Source of the DNA: Deltaproteobacteria bacterium
Lineage (GTDB): Bacteria > Desulfobacterota > Desulfarculia > Adiutricales > Adiutricaceae
Direction: 5' to 3'
DNA length: 50,472 bases
Assembly (NCBI GenBank): GCA_031273455.1
Contig: JAISRZ010000034.1
Location: 1 to 50,472, forward strand
The translations under genes and the position numbers were made by a program. Each line of letters begins with the position of its first letter. The first letter of the stretch is position 1. Shown here one piece after another: positions 24,198 through 32,439 of this stretch. Below the pieces are notes generated by a model. The model was not told the DNA's origin, made no database searches, and saw only the letters and a list, made by a program, of their open reading frames with translations.

Positions 24198-24824
24198 TTA
24201 CTTAATCGATTCCAGAACGGCCTTAATCTCGGCGAAAACCGCTCTAGGGTCGTTCAGAAAGGGCGCTAGGTCAAAGGACTTGGCCCAAGCGTTAAGTGGC
24301 CTTGGCTCCAGCGTAAAGGTCTGACCCTCGGCGCTCAGTTCTAAACCATCGTAGCTAGCCTCACCCCAGAGGTAACCTAATGACTCATCGCTGTCTTCGG
24401 CGGCGTAGCCAACGTAAACATATAGCGTGGCCCCGGAAATCGGTAAGGTCACCGGCCAGTCCGCCACGGGGGTTCCCGCGAAATCAACCTCTAAAATAGC
24501 GTTGTTCATAACCACGCCAAAGGTGACAATGGCGTCCCCTTTTTTGGCGTTATTATTTCTAAGATCCCTAGCGCGAGCGGTCCCGTAGTTAACGCCGAAA
24601 TGGTCCAGGACGTTGTGAGACAAAGCGCAAAACTGATCGCTCCAGAAGGGGACCCGGTCAATAGTCCTGGAGTTATAGTCCTCAGTCTCCCGGGAGTAAA
24701 ACACTAAAGGGGGAATCTCGGTCGGCACAGAGCCAAAGATCCGGCTAATCCGGGCGTTATCAGCCGCGATAACGTTGGCGGCGGTCTGATGGGCCACTAA
24801 ATCAAAGGGCGCGTAAATAGTCAT
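24198..24824 (-). CDS. 208-residue paralogue D
   Basis: First gene of the four-copy array in transcription order, most like copy A: both share SRETEDYNSRTIDRVPFWSDQF and RARDLRNNNAKKGD. It contains all family core motifs. Upstream, a perfect 8-bp hairpin ACCGCCTT-AA-AAGGCGGT (24840-24857) sits directly before the AAGGA ribosome site. Equivalent hairpins with changed but still pairing bases lie before the other copies, so the structure may control translation or mRNA stability. I see no clear -35/-10 pair in the 200 bp further upstream. Function unknown. Confidence 0.8.
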   Translation of the reverse strand: MTIYAPFDLVAHQTAANVIAADNARISRIFGSVPTEIPPLVFYSRETEDYNSRTIDRVPFWSDQFCALSHNVLDHFGVNYGTARARDLRNNNAKKGDAIVTFGVVMNNAILEVDFAGTPVADWPVTLPISGATLYVYVGYAAEDSDESLGYLWGEASYDGLELSAEGQTFTLEPRPLNAWAKSFDLAPFLNDPRAVFAEIKAVLESIK

Positions 24825-25125
24825 GTTGTCTCCTTAATTACCGCCTTAAAAGGCGGTCGATAGGGTTAATAAGTTAAGACGAGAGTTAAAAATTTGTTCT
24901 ACGCTTACCGTTAGTTATCGCTTTACGCCTCGGGCCTTCCAGGCGGCTTTAACTACGGCTCTTCGCGTTCGTCTATGGTTTAATTTTAGATCACGGTCTT
25001 CATCGTTTCATCGAGCGCCCGAGGGTTAAGCCATTGACCACCAATGTTTTTTTCTTAATAAATACGGGTAGTTAAAAAATAAAAATCAATTGGCCGATCG
25101 CGTTAGTCTCTAGACAATCAAAAAT

Positions 25126-25320
25126 CTATGGATCATAACCTATTGAAATCACTATATTTTTGACTATATAGCTCTGTTTTAGGCCCGCGAATTTTAACGT
25201 TTCATTCTTCTGATCGTAAGGAACCATAAGGCTTTTCTCGATCGAGTTTTCCAAAAGGCCAAAAAAACGGCCTAATCGATTTTTAAAAATGGCCTTAAAT
25301 ACCCCATCCTCAAACCCCAA
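25126..25320 (-). CDS. Small frame upstream of copy D, probably a gene fragment
   Basis: Codes for 64 residues ending QSYIVKNIVISIGYDP. It is homologous to a broken copy upstream of paralogue A, so it belongs to the duplicated unit. The end faintly recalls the VLTIGYD segment of C-terminal parts of Y-family DNA polymerases (UmuC/DinB type), which would make it a fragment of such a gene. That resemblance is weak. There is no clear Shine-Dalgarno site, and expression is doubtful. Confidence 0.3.
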   Translation of the reverse strand: MGFEDGVFKAIFKNRLGRFFGLLENSIEKSLMVPYDQKNETLKFAGLKQSYIVKNIVISIGYDP

Positions 25321-26113
25321 AGACCTTCTGGATTGGCTTTTTGAGCCTTCATTTTCGCGGCGCTCGTTTTTTTTAAATAGCTAAATTTTTTAACTTTTTC
25401 GCGCAACTAAATTGATAAATCATGGTATTACAATGTATTTTTCGTTACTATTAGGTGTTTGTTCGGGGACCTTGGGCGGAGGTTGGTTGGCTGGAGGCTG
25501 GTTTTTGGGTCCACCCTCGATAATAGAGCCCCTAACGACTCGCCGGAGCCTATCGCCCTATCTTTCTAAAGGGGGATCTTTAAAATGGACCAGGTTAGGA
25601 GATGGGCCGACGCGGGGAGCGGCGCTGGATCGGTGGGCCAACCCGAGCGCTTGGGAAGCGAGCCCTAAGGTTGGCTGAGTTGAACCAGGCGGGCGGTTGA
25701 AAATCGATCTGGTAAAGTCGCCTTAAAAACGCTAAAATAAAAGCGTTCAGTTCTTCATAGTATTATTAACAGTTATTATCGCTAAAATTTTTATTCTTCG
25801 TCCGTAACTTTTAAAAACTATATTCTATTTCTTATAGACAGCTAAATTACGTTTTTAAAGTAAAACTAACTCTTAAGGACAACGATTTCCCGAGCTAAAA
25901 TTTTCTTTTGCTAGGTCTAAGCGACTCTTTTAAACCGCCTGGCCGCCCGTTTTCCCACGAGGGGCGGGGCGGAATTTCTGGTTTTCCCCCCTAACAGGTA
26001 AACCTAAGTACCTTAATCCTGTGAAAATAGTCTTTTCACTTGGCTTTCCTTTATCTTATTAAATAAGAATTTTATCGCCTATTCCCTATTTATCCGAGGT
26101 TTTTTTAAAGTTC
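25321..26113. other. Gene-free stretch before the ExeA-like gene
   Basis: About 0.8 kb without a credible gene. An 88-codon frame at 25412-25678 has no ribosome site or family resemblance, and I do not accept it. A 7-bp perfect inverted repeat GTGAAAA-TAGTC-TTTTCAC lies at 26021-26039, upstream of the candidate promoter of the next gene, and could be an operator. Confidence 0.5.
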
Positions 26114-26142
26114 TTGCCATACCAGACAAATTATGTTAAATT
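26114..26142 (+). promoter_or_regulatory. Candidate promoter of the ExeA-like gene
   Basis: TTGCCA (26114-26119), 17-nt spacer, TAAATT (26137-26142). Five of six and four of six bases match consensus. The predicted start point near 26149 would leave a leader of about 40 nt. Confidence 0.45.
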
Positions 26143-26189
26143 TTTTCCATTACTTTGGCTTCTTAAGGGAGTAAGGCTGGCGCGTATCC

Positions 26190-27974
26190 ATGGATTACGA
26201 AGCTTTTTTTAAACTGAAAGAAAGACCGTTTAAGAATCCTCTGGAGGCCAAGTTCTTTTTCCGGGTCCCCTTATTTAACCAGATTTGCCAAATACTGACC
26301 GAGACCCCTAGACCCAACCTATTGTTGTTAAAAGGAGCTGAAGGTAGCGGTAAAAGCGCCTTACTTCGACGCTTGCCCTGGACCTTAAGAAATGGGCTCA
26401 TCGTGGTCCCTATCCTCCAGACTGGGCACCAGTTGATTAATATCTTAAGGGACGCCTTAATCGGCTTTGGCTTGGGCTTTAAATGCTCCCCCCAGGTGCC
26501 CGAGGAGTCTTTACTAGGTTTTTTCCAGAACGCGGTCTCGAACTTTGTGGCCAATAACTACGGCCTGGTCTTGGCCGCGGACGGGGCCCAAGCCTTGTCC
26601 GTGGATAACTTAAACGATCTGCTCCATTTACTGAGCTTAGAGCCGACCTGGCAAGGGCAAACCACCCTTTTGGCGGCCACCCGCCCGGACGTTAACTGGC
26701 CCCAAGAAGCGATCCCCGCTAGCGCCGTCACTTTGGAGATGGCCCCGTTAAACCCCTTCGAGACGGCCGCCTACGTCCGGTATCGCCTCAAAACCGCTGG
26801 GTCCCGCCAAGATTGCTTTACGGACGAGGCTTTGGTCGCGCTCCATAAACTATCCGGGGGGGCGCCAGCGGCCATTAACGCTTTAGCCGAACGGGCCTTA
26901 TTAACCGCCTGGGCCGCCGGTAAAAAAGAAATAACCCCGGCCATTTTAGCCCAAGCCCACGCCAGTTTGGACACGCCTTTGGCGGTCAGCCAAAAAGCCG
27001 CCCAAAAGGCCGCTGGGTTTAAACCCGAGCGGCCCAAAATCCATTCTTGGCGGACGCGCGTGGCTTTGGCCATTTCCATGGTGGCGGTCTTTTCTTTAGG
27101 TTTTTTTATCTGGCCTAAAGGCGAGCCTAACCCCGACCAAACGCCCCCAGCCCAGGTGGCCGCGCCTTTACCGCCGCCGCCAAAGGCCCCCACGGCCACT
27201 CCAGCGGCCGCGCCTTTACCGCCGGGGGTTACCCCTAGCTTAGGGTTGCCGTCGCCGCCGCCGATCTTATTAAGTCTGCCCCATAACACCATGGCCTTGG
27301 TGGTGGACCAAAGTTTAAACCAAGCCCGGCTATGGCAAGGGCAGTTAAAACAAACTGGCCTAAAAGCCGAGCTAACCCCGCCGGAATTGACTGAGCCGGG
27401 TCTTTATCTTATTGGTCGGCCCAAAAGCCGGATCTCTTTGATTTTTCAGTATCCCCCGGGCCGCGAGGTGCCGAAGGAAGTGGGCGAAAAGCTCTGGCGC
27501 CAGATCGAGACTTTGATCCCGCAGGACATTCTGCCCATCATCGTGGCGGATAGCCCTTTACTGACCCGACCAGTCCCGGAGGGGACCTTAAGCGTCTTAA
27601 AGGACAAACTAAAAACCTGGACCACCTCCCAAGAGGTTAAGTTCACCAATGATTTAGCGAGGCTTTACGCGGACCCTTTCACTTATTATGAGCCGGGCCT
27701 AAAACCCCAGACCATTGACCAGGAGAGCTTCCAGGTGGCCTTAGCCTCGGAAGCCCGCACCTCCGGGGACGTTAAGCTGGCCATTTCCGAGCCAGTCATT
27801 ACTTTAGACCCCCGTAACCACCATCGGGCCTGGGCCATCTTTAGCCTCCGCTATGACTCTAGGCTCCGCCATGACATTGGGTTAAGGGTCCTCATCTTTG
27901 AAAAAGGCCTTTTAAGCGATGACTGGCCCATCAAAGCCGAGCTATGGATCCGCGAGACCAGTCTAAGGGACTAG
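26190..27974 (+). CDS. ExeA/GspA-like ATPase with membrane anchor and NTF2-like end
   Basis: A 594-residue protein of the ExeA/GspA type. Residues 1-260 are a AAA-type ATPase with the YEAFFKLKERPFKNP start and Walker A GAEGSGKS (49-56). The Walker B region reads LVLAADGAQ (126-134): where ExeA proteins have DEAQ, this has DGAQ, so the catalytic glutamate is missing and hydrolysis may be impaired. Residues 291-308 are a single membrane span, followed by a Pro-rich linker. The C-terminal 120 residues (LKTWTTSQEVKFTNDLARLY...) look like an NTF2/SnoaL-like periplasmic domain. ExeA proteins help assemble envelope channels through peptidoglycan, but no secretion genes are adjacent here. The 3' end overlaps the next gene by 31 bp. 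Confidence 0.75.
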   Translation: MDYEAFFKLKERPFKNPLEAKFFFRVPLFNQICQILTETPRPNLLLLKGAEGSGKSALLRRLPWTLRNGLIVVPILQTGHQLINILRDALIGFGLGFKCSPQVPEESLLGFFQNAVSNFVANNYGLVLAADGAQALSVDNLNDLLHLLSLEPTWQGQTTLLAATRPDVNWPQEAIPASAVTLEMAPLNPFETAAYVRYRLKTAGSRQDCFTDEALVALHKLSGGAPAAINALAERALLTAWAAGKKEITPAILAQAHASLDTPLAVSQKAAQKAAGFKPERPKIHSWRTRVALAISMVAVFSLGFFIWPKGEPNPDQTPPAQVAAPLPPPPKAPTATPAAAPLPPGVTPSLGLPSPPPILLSLPHNTMALVVDQSLNQARLWQGQLKQTGLKAELTPPELTEPGLYLIGRPKSRISLIFQYPPGREVPKEVGEKLWRQIETLIPQDILPIIVADSPLLTRPVPEGTLSVLKDKLKTWTTSQEVKFTNDLARLYADPFTYYEPGLKPQTIDQESFQVALASEARTSGDVKLAISEPVITLDPRNHHRAWAIFSLRYDSRLRHDIGLRVLIFEKGLLSDDWPIKAELWIRETSLRD

Positions 27975-29191
27975 AAAAGAGGCGTAAACGGCCCTTTGTC
28001 ACCAGCTTTTTAATGGGCTTCGCCTCCGGGGCCCCTTTGGCCGTGGTCTTGACGCTCCTCCAGGCTTGGCTGAAAGACAGTGGGGTTAGTCTGTCGATGA
28101 TTGGCCTTCTGGCCATGACTGGGTTACCTTATAGCTTAAAGTTTCTGTGGTCGCCGTGGTTGGATTATCTGGCCCCCTTTGGCCGTAGGCGGCAAAGTTG
28201 GCTCATCGTTAGCCAGAGCGCCCTTTTCGCCTCCCTTTGGGCTTTATCCTGGACTAACCCTTTGGATTTCCCCCGGGTTTTAGCCTTGGCCTTAGCCATA
28301 AGTTTTGCCTCAGCCACCCAAGACATCGTGGTGGACGCTTACCGCCGGGAGGATCTGGCCGATTCGGAGATCCCAGTGGGCTCGGCCATGTACATCTGGG
28401 GTTACCGCCTAGGCATGACCGCCATTTCCGGGGGGTTGTTGGCCCTAGCCGACCCTTTGGGTTGGACCCAGGTCTTCCAGGTGGCGGCCTTTTTAGTCTT
28501 GGTGGGGCCCTTAACCTTACTTTTTAGCCCCGAGCCCAACGCGGTTAAAGTGAAGCCCGCGACCTTAGCCGAAAGCGTGTCTGGGCCCTTAAAGGAGTTT
28601 TTCGCCCGGCCCGCGCCTTTTTTGGTCTTGGGCTTTGTTTTTTTCTATCGGTTTGGGGAGCAGTTTATCTCCAGCATTAACACGGCCTTTTTCTTGACCG
28701 TGGGTTACACTAAGCTGGAGATTGGCCTCGTGGTTAAGGCCTTTGGCTTAGCCTCCACCTTAGGCGGGGTGGCCTTAGCCGGGTGGCTAATGCGGCGAAA
28801 GGGCCTTATTAGCTGTTTGTGGCTCTTTGGTTGGCTGCAAATCTTTAACTGCGCCTGTTTGGCCGCCTTATGGCTCTTACCGCCCCGGGTGGATTATTTA
28901 GCGGTTTTAATCACCTTGGATCATCTGTCCGTGGGCGGGGGCTCCGCGGTTTTCGTGGCCTTTTTGACCTCGCAGACCAGCTTAAGCCACTCGGCCACCC
29001 AGTACGCGCTATTGTCCAGCCTTATGGCTTTGCCCAGGAGCTTATTGTCCACGCCCTCCGGTTTTTTGGCCGAGAGCTTGGGCTGGCCTTTTTTCTATGG
29101 CTTAGGGGCCTTACTGACGCTTCCAGGCCTATACATATTAAAACTCTTGATTGAAAGGGGCCTAGCTCGCCCTTTAACCCCGGAGGCCTAA
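27944..29191 (+). CDS. AmpG-like muropeptide permease (MFS)
   Basis: A 415-residue major-facilitator transporter with about twelve hydrophobic segments. The early motifs SGAPLAVVLTLLQAWLKDSG and GLPYSLKFLWSPWLD are the AmpG signature, and LDYLAPFGRRRQSW matches the loop between spans 2 and 3. AmpG imports GlcNAc-anhydro-muropeptides from the periplasm for wall recycling. It overlaps the ExeA-like gene by 31 bp, and the following transporter begins 2 bp after its stop, so the three are likely one operon. The overlap with a peptidoglycan-associated ExeA-like protein makes a wall-related unit plausible. Confidence 0.85.
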   Translation: MDPRDQSKGLEKRRKRPFVTSFLMGFASGAPLAVVLTLLQAWLKDSGVSLSMIGLLAMTGLPYSLKFLWSPWLDYLAPFGRRRQSWLIVSQSALFASLWALSWTNPLDFPRVLALALAISFASATQDIVVDAYRREDLADSEIPVGSAMYIWGYRLGMTAISGGLLALADPLGWTQVFQVAAFLVLVGPLTLLFSPEPNAVKVKPATLAESVSGPLKEFFARPAPFLVLGFVFFYRFGEQFISSINTAFFLTVGYTKLEIGLVVKAFGLASTLGGVALAGWLMRRKGLISCLWLFGWLQIFNCACLAALWLLPPRVDYLAVLITLDHLSVGGGSAVFVAFLTSQTSLSHSATQYALLSSLMALPRSLLSTPSGFLAESLGWPFFYGLGALLTLPGLYILKLLIERGLARPLTPEA

Positions 29192-29193
29192 CT

Positions 29194-30246
29194 TTGGCTA
29201 CTGACATCGCCGCTCGGCCCAAAGAGACCCGCTATCTGGAGCTGATTACCGGCCTATTCGCTGGGTTTATCCTCATCTCCAACTTAGCCTCCACCCGCAT
29301 CGTCAAAGTGGGGTTTTTAGAGTTTGACGCGGGCACCTTGATGTTTCCCTTCACCTACATCTTTGGGGACGTCTTAACCGAGGTCTACGGGTTCGCTAAA
29401 AGCCGCAAGGTCATCTGGACCGGCTTTTTAACCCTCTTTTTAGCCACGGTTTTATTGTGGGTGGCCTCCTTGTTCCCAGCGGCCCCGGGTTGGGAGGGCG
29501 ACGCGGCTTGGCTAACGGTCATGGGTTTGGTCCCCCGTTTAGCCATCGCCTCCTTAATCGCTTACCTAATCGGCGAGTTCGCTAACTCCATCACCCTAGC
29601 CAAAATGAAGGCCAAACGCCCTAATAAAGGACCAGCCTTTCGGTTTATCGCCTCCACCTTAGTGGGCCAGTTCTTTGACACTATCCTTTTCGCCAGCGTG
29701 GCCTTTTTGGGCGTTTTGGACTCGGGCTTATGGTGGAAGCTTGTGGGCTCCAACTACCTCTTCAAGGTGGGCGTGGAGATCATCCTCTTGCCCTTAACCA
29801 TCTTGGTGGTCCGAAAGATCAAGAAAACCGAGGGCTTGGACGCGGTGGACCGGGAAATCTCTTTTAACCCCTTCAGTTGGCGCGACGCGGCGGCGAAAGA
29901 GGAAGCCCCAGCTAAAGACGAGGCCGCGAAAGAGGAAGCCCCAGTTAAAGACGAGGCCGCGAAAGAGGAAGCCCCAGCTAAAGACGTGGCCGCGAAAGAG
30001 GAAGCCCCAGCTAAAGACGTGGCCGCGAAAGAGGAAGCCGCGATTAAAGACGTGGCGGCGAAAGAGGAAGCCCCAGGGGAAACCCCGGCCCCCGAAGCCA
30101 TTGACGCGGCTAATAAAGCTCCTAAAGAAGAAGTTCCTAAAGAAGAAGCTCCTAAAGACGAGCCCTCCTTAGGCTTAGACGCGCCCATTGAGCCCAACGA
30201 GACCCCGGACGCGCCCGAAGCCACGTTGGCTAAAGAAAAAGAGTAA
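29194..30246 (+). CDS. YhhQ-type queuosine precursor transporter with repeat-built tail
   Basis: Residues 1-215 are the YhhQ/VUT family (PF02592), thought to import the 7-deazaguanine precursors of queuosine. The motifs are LISNLASTRIVKVG, FTYIFGDVLTEVYGF, a span with LIAYLIGEFANS and STLVGQFFDTILF. The start is TTG at 29194, 2 bp after the ampG-like stop, with GGAGG seven bases upstream. After about residue 230 comes a 120-residue charged tail absent from typical members. It is built from five to six copies of an 11-residue unit AAKEEAPAKD(E/V) and then shorter KEE repeats. The tail should be cytoplasmic, disordered or helical. The transporter core is intact. Confidence 0.85.
   Translation: MATDIAARPKETRYLELITGLFAGFILISNLASTRIVKVGFLEFDAGTLMFPFTYIFGDVLTEVYGFAKSRKVIWTGFLTLFLATVLLWVASLFPAAPGWEGDAAWLTVMGLVPRLAIASLIAYLIGEFANSITLAKMKAKRPNKGPAFRFIASTLVGQFFDTILFASVAFLGVLDSGLWWKLVGSNYLFKVGVEIILLPLTILVVRKIKKTEGLDAVDREISFNPFSWRDAAAKEEAPAKDEAAKEEAPVKDEAAKEEAPAKDVAAKEEAPAKDVAAKEEAAIKDVAAKEEAPGETPAPEAIDAANKAPKEEVPKEEAPKDEPSLGLDAPIEPNETPDAPEATLAKEKE
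29890..30078 (+). repeat. 33-bp coding tandem repeat
   Basis: Five 33-bp units (29890-30054) plus a partial sixth encode AAKEEAPAKDE-type repeats in the transporter tail. Units differ by only a few bases, so expansion is recent. The length is a multiple of three, so copy-number changes keep the frame. Confidence 0.9.
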
Positions 30247-30307
30247 GTTTCGTTTAAGCGCCCCCCAAAAAACCTTAACTGACTGATAGTCAAAGGAGAA
30301 AGACGGC

Positions 30308-31489
30308 GTGAGTCAAGAGTCGGCCCGTAAACGCGTGGACGCTGAGTTAAAGACCATGTGGATTCGCGATTTTCATGTCTTACATCGCAATCTTTTGGAA
30401 AGATGCCAACCGGGTTTAGGCTCTAACCCGGCCTTTAAGGTTGAGTTCGTTCTGTATGAGGGCGAGTCTAATTGGGGTTACTACAATGAGGAGAGCCGGA
30501 CCATCGGGATTAACCAATTTCTCTTGGAAAATTGCCCCTGGGAGACAGTCGATGGCATCATGGGCCATGAGACGGCCCATCAGCTGGTGGCCCACTTTCA
30601 CCCTTTAGCCTACCTCAATGAAGGGGCCCATGGCCCAACCTTTAAGGCCATCTGCCGGAAGTTATGGTTAAGCCCCATCTTCGCTAAAGCCTCCTCGGAC
30701 GTGGCCACGGCCCTGGATCCCCCCAACCCCTACCGGCGCCAGGCTGACCTAGCGACCCATCCCATCTTGGAAAAGGTCCGGAAGCTTTTAGCCTTGGCCT
30801 CTTCCCCGGAGCCAGCCGAGGCTGAGGCGGCCTTGGCCGCGGCCAGTCGGATCATGGCCAAGCACAACCTCATTTTAGCCCAAGAGGACGGTTACGCGGC
30901 GGACGAGGGCTTTGAGCGCTGGCTCTTCCCTTTGGGGACTAGCCGCTTATCGGCCAAGGTCTCCTGGATCGGGACCATTTTAGAGGAGCACTTCTTTGTG
31001 AAGGTCATCATGACTTACCATTTTGACCACTTCACTAACCAACAAGACCGGGCCTTGGAGATGATTGGCCGTCCAGTCAACCTCATCATGGCCGAGCACG
31101 TTTTCCACTTTTTAATGGAACGGTGCGAGACCTTATGGGCCTACGAAAAGCCCAAAGCCCAAAGGATGGGCGAGACCGGGCTCGGGGCCAAGACGGCCTT
31201 TATCGTCAGCCTTCTCCGGAACTTTCGGGAAAAGCTCCAAAAGTCCGAAAAACAGGCCCAGTCGTCCGAGGGGTTAAAGTCCTCAGCTTTGATCTTAAGA
31301 GGCGACGCGGCTTTAGGCCGGTTCATTGACTTAAACTTCCCGCGTTTAATCAAGATCCACTCCCAAGGCGGCTACCAACCCAACCCCTATAGCCGGAAAG
31401 CCGGGGCCACCGCTGGCCAGGAGTTAAACATCCGCCCGCCCATCGCCAAAGGCCAATCCGAAGGGGGCCTTAAGGGTTATCTAGAGTGA
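30308..31489 (+). CDS. SprT-like zinc metalloprotease fused to DUF2786
   Basis: A 393-residue protein. Residues 15-140 form a SprT-like domain with the zinc motif H87-E-T-A-H91 and a probable third ligand H108 (GAHGPTFK). SprT/Spartan-type proteases act on DNA-protein crosslinks in eukaryotes; the bacterial role is less clear. Residues about 155-200 match DUF2786 (LEKVRKLLALASSPEPAEAEAALAA... split over KHNL). The C-terminal 190 residues are unassigned but contain several His and Lys pairs. The start is GTG at 30308 with the strong Shine-Dalgarno AAAGGAGAAAG. Likely cytoplasmic. Confidence 0.8.
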   Translation: MSQESARKRVDAELKTMWIRDFHVLHRNLLERCQPGLGSNPAFKVEFVLYEGESNWGYYNEESRTIGINQFLLENCPWETVDGIMGHETAHQLVAHFHPLAYLNEGAHGPTFKAICRKLWLSPIFAKASSDVATALDPPNPYRRQADLATHPILEKVRKLLALASSPEPAEAEAALAAASRIMAKHNLILAQEDGYAADEGFERWLFPLGTSRLSAKVSWIGTILEEHFFVKVIMTYHFDHFTNQQDRALEMIGRPVNLIMAEHVFHFLMERCETLWAYEKPKAQRMGETGLGAKTAFIVSLLRNFREKLQKSEKQAQSSEGLKSSALILRGDAALGRFIDLNFPRLIKIHSQGGYQPNPYSRKAGATAGQELNIRPPIAKGQSEGGLKGYLE

Positions 31490-31543
31490 GCCTAAAGGGT
31501 TAAGGCTTTTCGCCGCCCTATTGACCTAAAAAAACTTTCGGGT

Positions 31544-31569
31544 TAGAGCCGGCCTTTTGGTCGGCTCTA
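31544..31569. terminator. Hairpin between the SprT-like and pcm genes
   Basis: Stem TAGAGCCGGCC / GGTCGGCTCTA with a TTTT loop and one G-T pair. No T tract follows on the + strand; a run of A residues precedes it, so it would be a better terminator in the minus direction. It lies 55 nt after the SprT-like stop. Confidence 0.5.
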
Positions 31570-31705
31570 GCCCCATTGGCGATGGTTTTTGGCCTGTTTT
31601 TTTTAAGCTTATTTGTCAATAAATATATTAACCGGCGACATTATCGCCTTTTTCAGCTAAAATGGCTTCTAGGGCCAGAGGGGCGAAAAAAGTTTAGGTT
31701 CGCTT

Positions 31706-32413
31706 ATGAGCGCTAAAATAAGCCAGGCCAAAGAGCTGGAGCTTCCGCCCTTGGCCTATCCCAGTCAGCCCTTTCCTGGGGAAGGCGAATTGGTCAAACC
31801 CCGGGAGCGCATGGTGGAAACCCAGCTTAAGGCCCGGGACATTGTCGATAAAGCCGTTTTAGAGGTGATGGCCCGAACGCCGCGCCACCTTTTTTTAGAC
31901 GAGGCCATGGCCAACTGGGCTTACGCGGATAACCCTTTACCCATTGGAAATGGCCAGACCATTTCCCAACCCTATATCGTGGCCTTCATGACCCAGGCCT
32001 TGGAGCTGACCAAAAAGGACCGGGTTTTAGAAATCGGCTCGGGCTGCGGCTACCATAGCGCCATTCTGGCCAGTTTGGCCGCTCAAGTCTTCGCCATTGA
32101 GCTTTTGCCCGAGCTATTTGAGAAAGGGCGGGCCAATATCCGGAAACTGGGCCTCAAAAACGTTTTCCAAGCTTTGGGCGATGGGTCGCGCGGTTGGCCG
32201 GAAATGGCCCCTTTTACGGCCATGGTGGCCGCGGCTTACGGCACTAGGACCCCACGGCGCCTTTTGGAGCAGTTAAGCCCTGGCGGGCGATTAATCATGC
32301 CTTTAGGCCAACCGGACTCCCAGTCTTTGGTCTTGTTTCGGAAAACCGCCACGGGGACCATCACTAGCCGGAACATTCTGCCTTGCCGGTTTGTGCCCTT
32401 AGTGGGCGGCTAA
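31706..32413 (+). CDS. pcm: Protein-L-isoaspartate O-methyltransferase
   Basis: Methylates isoaspartyl residues in aged proteins, using S-adenosylmethionine, to start their repair. The 235-residue protein has the family motif VLEIGSGCGYHSAIL (107-121), which binds SAM, preceded by PLPIGNGQTISQPYIVAFM, a diagnostic Pcm segment. It ends with the usual FVPLVGG. The 20-residue N-terminal extension before MVETQL is slightly long but normal. It precedes the PH/SHOCT gene by 26 bp. Identification is secure. Confidence 0.93.
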   Translation: MSAKISQAKELELPPLAYPSQPFPGEGELVKPRERMVETQLKARDIVDKAVLEVMARTPRHLFLDEAMANWAYADNPLPIGNGQTISQPYIVAFMTQALELTKKDRVLEIGSGCGYHSAILASLAAQVFAIELLPELFEKGRANIRKLGLKNVFQALGDGSRGWPEMAPFTAMVAAAYGTRTPRRLLEQLSPGGRLIMPLGQPDSQSLVLFRKTATGTITSRNILPCRFVPLVGG

Positions 32414-32439
32414 GGCCATGGGGTTCGGAGGGTTCCGGC

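Noticed and set aside
25412-25678. 88-codon frame with a hydrophobic N-terminus
   Set aside because: No ribosome site; Gly/Trp-rich product typical of chance translation; no conservation clue.
28870-29154. 94-codon + strand frame inside the AmpG-like gene
   Set aside because: Out-of-frame shadow of a well-supported transporter gene.
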